Assembly (NCBI GenBank): GCA_965267435.1
Contig: OZ253960.1
Span: forward strand, 5,518,001-5,582,000
Direction of reading: 5' to 3'
DNA length: 64,000 bases
Origin: JAWPMT01 sp965267435
GTDB taxonomy: Bacteria > Bacteroidota > Bacteroidia > Cytophagales > Cyclobacteriaceae
The position numbers were made by a program, and so were the translations under genes. Shown here in pieces: positions 60,637 through 64,000 of the stretch (positions are counted from its first letter, which is position 1; the number at the start of each line of letters is the position of its first letter). The notes under the pieces were generated by a model. The model did no database searches. It was given only the letters and a program-made list of their open reading frames with translations, and was not told the origin of the DNA.

Positions 60637-61909
60637 GTGCCATTTTCACTTTGGTTAAAAAGAACAGACCGATGACAAAGAATGATCCCAGTGCCAGGGT
60701 GCTATTACGCATTGATCCGGTGATTTGCTCAATCAGACCGTAGCTAAAGGTACCAAGCACAACGCTTATGTGATAGGTAACATCAAAAAACGAGAAGTAA
60801 GATGCGTGGTCGACTGTGTCCGCCGGAATAAGCTTAGAGAAAGTAGCCCTTGACAGTGCCTGTATGCCGCCCATGACGAGTCCCACTACAAACGCGATGA
60901 TGTAGAACTGTGTGACGGTCGTCATGAAATAGGCATAAAGGCACACGCCAATCCATATCAGGATCATCAGTGATAACGAAAACTTGTTGCCGCGCTGCTC
61001 CGAGACTCTGGCGAAGAGCATGGACCCCACGATGCCTACAAACTGTATAATTAACAGGACAGGAATCAATTGGCCTCCTTCCAGGCCCAGCTCCTTTGAT
61101 CCGAAGAGTGTGGCAAGCAACATAATGGTCTGCACACCCATATTGAAAAAGAGGAACGATATTAGGTACCGCTTAATGTGTATCTGGTGCCGTAGCGCTT
61201 TGAATACTTTCCTGATTTCCAGATAGCCATTGAGGAAGATGTCTCCCTGGGGCTTTCTCTGGAAAACATTGTCGGGGAGTCTTTTGAAAGGAATCTGTGC
61301 CCAGCCGATCCACCATATCCCCACAAGCAGGAATACGATCCGAGTGGCCATTCCAGAATTCTCAAGCCCAAACCAATCATGTTTCTGAATGATGATCAGA
61401 CTCAATATCAGCATCAACGCACTACCGCCATATCCGAATGCATAGCCCAGACCACTGACACGGTCGGTATCCTTATCATCTGCTATCTCAGGTAGAAAAG
61501 CGTCATAAAACACCAGACCACTGCTGAATCCTACACTCGCCATGATGACGCATAGGATGCCCCACTCCAATGTATCTCCGGTGAAGAAGAACATGGACAT
61601 ACAGGCAGCAGCGCCCAGGTAGGTAAATATTTTCAGAAACAATTTCTTCTTTCCTGTGTAGTCGGCGACGCCGGAAAGGAGCGGAAGAATGGCCGCCGAT
61701 ATCAGGTACGAAGTAGCGAGGGCATAGCTGTATAGCACTGAATTGACCACTTCCCACCCAAAAAAGGAGACGCGATCATTGGTCTCGGGATTGGCCGTGA
61801 CCGCGGCGTAATAGATCGGAAAGATGGCCGTATTGATGACCAGATTGTAAACGGAATTGGCCCAGTCATACATGCACCAGGCCCGGATCAGTCGCTTGTT
61901 GCCTTTCAT
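60596..61909 (-). CDS. MFS transporter, UMF1 (Atg22-like) family
   Basis: A 437-residue, 12-TM transporter. The N-terminal RAWCMYDWANSVYNLVI (~9-25) is the UMF1/Atg22 signature; LPLLSGVADYTGKKK (~75) is the MFS motif A equivalent. Atg22-like proteins export amino acids from the vacuole in yeast; the bacterial substrate is unknown. It is the first gene of a pair with the HsdR-N-like protein, which starts within its last codons. Confidence 0.88.
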   Translation of the reverse strand: MKGNKRLIRAWCMYDWANSVYNLVINTAIFPIYYAAVTANPETNDRVSFFGWEVVNSVLYSYALATSYLISAAILPLLSGVADYTGKKKLFLKIFTYLGAAACMSMFFFTGDTLEWGILCVIMASVGFSSGLVFYDAFLPEIADDKDTDRVSGLGYAFGYGGSALMLILSLIIIQKHDWFGLENSGMATRIVFLLVGIWWIGWAQIPFKRLPDNVFQRKPQGDIFLNGYLEIRKVFKALRHQIHIKRYLISFLFFNMGVQTIMLLATLFGSKELGLEGGQLIPVLLIIQFVGIVGSMLFARVSEQRGNKFSLSLMILIWIGVCLYAYFMTTVTQFYIIAFVVGLVMGGIQALSRATFSKLIPADTVDHASYFSFFDVTYHISVVLGTFSYGLIEQITGSMRNSTLALGSFFVIGLFFLTKVKMAHAKPVPTAEAADV

Positions 61910-62012
61910 TGTTAGTCGCGAAAATTGCAGTTTTCAATTACGTCACAAAACTTTTGAGCAAGAATCAAGCGCACCCTCCATATATCGTTAGTTTCGCCCA
62001 AAAGCGCAGATC

Positions 62013-63296
62013 GTGAAAAACCTCGAAGAGAGTTTGCCACAGTCCGGCTTGCCCCGGGTGGTGATCATAGGTGGTGGATTTGCGGGCATAGAGCTGATCC
62101 AGAAGCTCAGGAAGTGTCCCGTGGAGACCGTCATGATTGACAAAAACAACTACCACACCTTCATTCCACTATTGTACCAGGTAGCCACTGCAGGACTGTC
62201 GCCAGGGGATATTTCAAGTCCTCTACGCGAGTTTTTGCAAGATGATGAGCACTTCCACTTTCGTCTGGCAGAAGTGCTGGAAGTTGATTTGGAGAAGAAG
62301 CAACTTGCTACCTCTCTGGGGCCGGTAGGTTATGATTATCTCATCCTTGCATCTGGCTCGAAGACCAACTTCTTCGGTAATAGCCAAATTGAGCAGCAAT
62401 CGCAGGGGATGCGTGAGATCAGTGACGCCATTGCCTTGCGGACACACTTGATTGGAAATTTTGAGAAGGCCCTGCTGGCGCAGGGAGAAGTAGAGCTGCA
62501 GCGATACATGAATATCGTCATCGTAGGTGGTGGGCCTACCGGTGCGGAACTGGCCGGTGCGATTGGTGAGCTGCGAGATCACGTCTTACCCAAGGACTAT
62601 CCGGAGCTGGATTTTCGAAAGATGCAGATCTTTCTCGTCGATGCTGGTGAGCGTTTATTGCAGGCGATGAGCCCTTTTGCGAGTAGACGTGCTAAGAAGT
62701 ACCTGGAGGAGTTTGGTGTGAAAGTGATCCTGCAAAACCGCGTGGTAGCTTTTGACGATTGCCAGGTCTCGTTGACGGATGGGACTACCATCCCCTCCGA
62801 CTGCCTGATATGGGCGGCCGGAGTACAAGGAAATTTCCCTTCGGGTTTTTCAGAAGATATGATCCGCAGAGGTAGGCTGCACGTCGATGAATACAGTCGT
62901 GTCCAGGGACTGCAGGAGGTCTTTGCCATTGGTGATGTTTCCTACCAGGAACAAGAAGGTTGGCCTCAGGGGCTGCCCATGCTGGCGCCGGTAGCGATAC
63001 AACAGGCGCGAAACCTCGGTCGCAATCTGCACAGGGAGCTAACGTACCAACCCATGAAGGCCATGAAGTACAGAGACAAGGGCACTATGGCGACGATCGG
63101 GAGAAACAGAGCTGTGGTGGATGCGCCAGGTCTGAGTTTTGGTGGATTTTTCGGTTGGTTCGTCTGGATGTTTATCCATCTCATCTCAATCATGGGGTTT
63201 CGACGGAAGCTCCTGGTCTTCTCCAACTGGGTGTGGAATTACCTCTCCTATAATCGTGGCAATCGACTCATCATCAACATCAAAGACCGCAAGTAA
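62013..63296 (+). CDS. ndh: Type II NADH:quinone oxidoreductase (NDH-2)
   Basis: A 427-residue flavoprotein: FAD motif VVIIGGGFAGIELIQ (~16-30), NAD motif IVIVGGGPTGAELAGAIGE (~169-187), and the FAD-closing VFAIGDVSYQ (~304). PVAIQQARNLGRNL is followed by a C-terminal amphipathic/aromatic stretch (GFFGWFVWMFIHL, ~382-394) that docks on the membrane. It passes electrons from NADH to quinone without pumping protons. The start is GTG 62013. Confidence 0.92.
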   Translation: MKNLEESLPQSGLPRVVIIGGGFAGIELIQKLRKCPVETVMIDKNNYHTFIPLLYQVATAGLSPGDISSPLREFLQDDEHFHFRLAEVLEVDLEKKQLATSLGPVGYDYLILASGSKTNFFGNSQIEQQSQGMREISDAIALRTHLIGNFEKALLAQGEVELQRYMNIVIVGGGPTGAELAGAIGELRDHVLPKDYPELDFRKMQIFLVDAGERLLQAMSPFASRRAKKYLEEFGVKVILQNRVVAFDDCQVSLTDGTTIPSDCLIWAAGVQGNFPSGFSEDMIRRGRLHVDEYSRVQGLQEVFAIGDVSYQEQEGWPQGLPMLAPVAIQQARNLGRNLHRELTYQPMKAMKYRDKGTMATIGRNRAVVDAPGLSFGGFFGWFVWMFIHLISIMGFRRKLLVFSNWVWNYLSYNRGNRLIINIKDRK

Positions 63297-63469
63297 GTCA
63301 CTCCAAATACTGGTCGGATCTCACTACTTGTAGTGAAATGTGAGGATTATTGAGGACCGGATTGTGGGTAAATTGTGAGGAACCTGAAGCCTCTCAGCGC
63401 TATTTTGTCTCTTTGAACTTGACTTTTCCCTAATTCAACCGCTGCATCCTCGGTATTGGCAGATAGTGG

Positions 63470-63499
63470 TTTGGTGGAAAGTAAAATTTCATAGATTTG
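63470..63499 (+). promoter_or_regulatory. Bacteroidota-type promoter for the receiver protein
   Basis: TTTG (63470-63473), an 18-base spacer and TAGATTTG (63492-63499), an exact TAnnTTTG. Transcription would begin near 63506, giving a ~37-base leader to the ATG at 63543. Confidence 0.65.
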
Positions 63500-63542
63500 T
63501 TAGCAAGTAACCACTAAACTCTTTAGTCAAATCAGCTATTAG

Positions 63543-63908
63543 ATGGGCGCTATCTACTCTTGTATTATCGTCGAAGACGACGAAGACTTTGCAGACCTCC
63601 TGCAGCGCTACATCTCGCGTCTTGGCAACCTTGATGTGCTGTCGGTACATGGCGAAACGACACAGGCGGCGTTGGACATTGAGAAGCAGAAACCAGACTT
63701 GCTCTTTTTGGATATTAGCATCTCCGGCCTGGAAGGTCCAGAGTTCATGGAGCTAGTGGATCACAAGCCACAAATCATCATTGTCTCCGGGCATCCCCCT
63801 CGCATCATGGAGAACTATAAGCTGGAGATCTGCGACTATCTGCAGAAGCCCTTCTCTATGAAGGATTTGCAAATGTCCGTGGAGCGGTGCTTGTCTAAGA
63901 TCCATTGA
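63543..63908 (+). CDS. Stand-alone receiver-domain response regulator
   Basis: A 121-residue CheY-like receiver: acidic pocket IVEDDEDF (residues ~9-16), phosphoacceptor Asp in LLFLDIS (~58), Thr/Ser position in IIVSG (~83) and the conserved Lys in LQKPF (~103). The sequence resembles receivers of LytTR regulators (LLFLDI, DYLQKPF), but the gene stops before any output domain. A single domain could act as a phosphate sink or bind a partner. It has its own promoter; no kinase is adjacent within the window. Confidence 0.9.
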   Translation: MGAIYSCIIVEDDEDFADLLQRYISRLGNLDVLSVHGETTQAALDIEKQKPDLLFLDISISGLEGPEFMELVDHKPQIIIVSGHPPRIMENYKLEICDYLQKPFSMKDLQMSVERCLSKIH

Positions 63909-64000
63909 GGTTTTAGAAAATCTCTTTTCGGGTAATTCGCTGTTATTTAGTTCCCTTGGGATTTTTTCTCTCCCAGTGTCGACTTTTGCCAGCTGATGAT

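Noticed and set aside
1..64000. CRISPR array or prophage
   Set aside because: No regularly spaced direct repeats, cas genes, integrase or phage structural genes were seen.

Overview
The window looks like chromosomal DNA of a free-living member of the Bacteroidota, most likely a Cytophagales-type bacterium. The reasons are: two large FtsX-type permeases of the kind expanded in this phylum (one with a PadR partner), a GIN-domain protein, a fused E1 alpha/beta ketoacid dehydrogenase, a UMF1-type MFS transporter, promoters of the TTTG / TAnnTTTG type, weak Shine-Dalgarno sequences, and short palindromes such as CCCGATAGCTATCGGG. Genes are dense, in short operons on both strands. I see no ribosomal RNA genes, CRISPR array, transposase gene or integrase.

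Layout. 0-4.8 kb: end of an acyl-CoA carboxylase, a short-chain reductase that lacks the usual catalytic Tyr/Lys, an M42 peptidase, a BtuF-like protein and aspartate kinase. 4.8-8 kb (minus strand): a fructosamine kinase / low-molecular-weight phosphatase pair that fits protein deglycation, and a two-gene envelope operon. 8.2-18.6 kb: Kdo transferase, RsgA GTPase, two glycosyltransferases, a FemAB/GNAT-like protein, a YigZ protein, a DinB/YfiT protein, a Cu/Zn-SOD-like lipoprotein that has lost its zinc ligands, and a tandem DUF2061 protein. 18.8-26.1 kb: a broken LytTR regulator before an FtsX permease, a K+ channel, a glycosylasparaginase-CutC operon and a TPM-domain membrane protein.

26.15-32.5 kb is the most unusual part. 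About 2 kb of GC-rich, hairpin-rich noncoding DNA carries an intact 72-nt tRNA and a second tRNA (Asn anticodon) whose halves are in reversed order: T arm, acceptor 3' strand, 5-7 nt loop, acceptor 5' strand, D arm, anticodon arm. It also carries a 15-nt perfect complement of the expected 3' end of 16S rRNA. Downstream on the same strand lie a slipin (SPFH) protein, a TPR protein, an unrecognised protein with an EIQNDW motif and the RNA ligase RtcB. I read this as a candidate RNA-repair locus in which tRNA-mimic RNAs are coupled to RtcB. A permuted tRNA gene and a bacterial Y-RNA (YrlA-like) are the two readings I consider strongest. No Ro60/TROVE gene is in the window.

32.5-37.6 kb (minus strand): an exported protein, a GIN-domain protein and a PadR regulator plus permease pair with a direct-repeat candidate operator. 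37.9-45.8 kb: a second SPFH module made of a YqiJ-like membrane OB-fold protein, a YqiK-like flotillin and a 1677-residue AAA ATPase with a lysine-rich tail. It converges on a DUF389 / TerC operon. 48.3-64 kb: UvrD-type helicase, an untracked 42-residue membrane protein, an aldo/keto reductase, an HTH regulator with a palindrome-rich upstream region, a patatin phospholipase, the E1 fusion, alanine dehydrogenase, an orphan HsdR-N-like protein, a UMF1 transporter, NDH-2 and a stand-alone receiver-domain protein.
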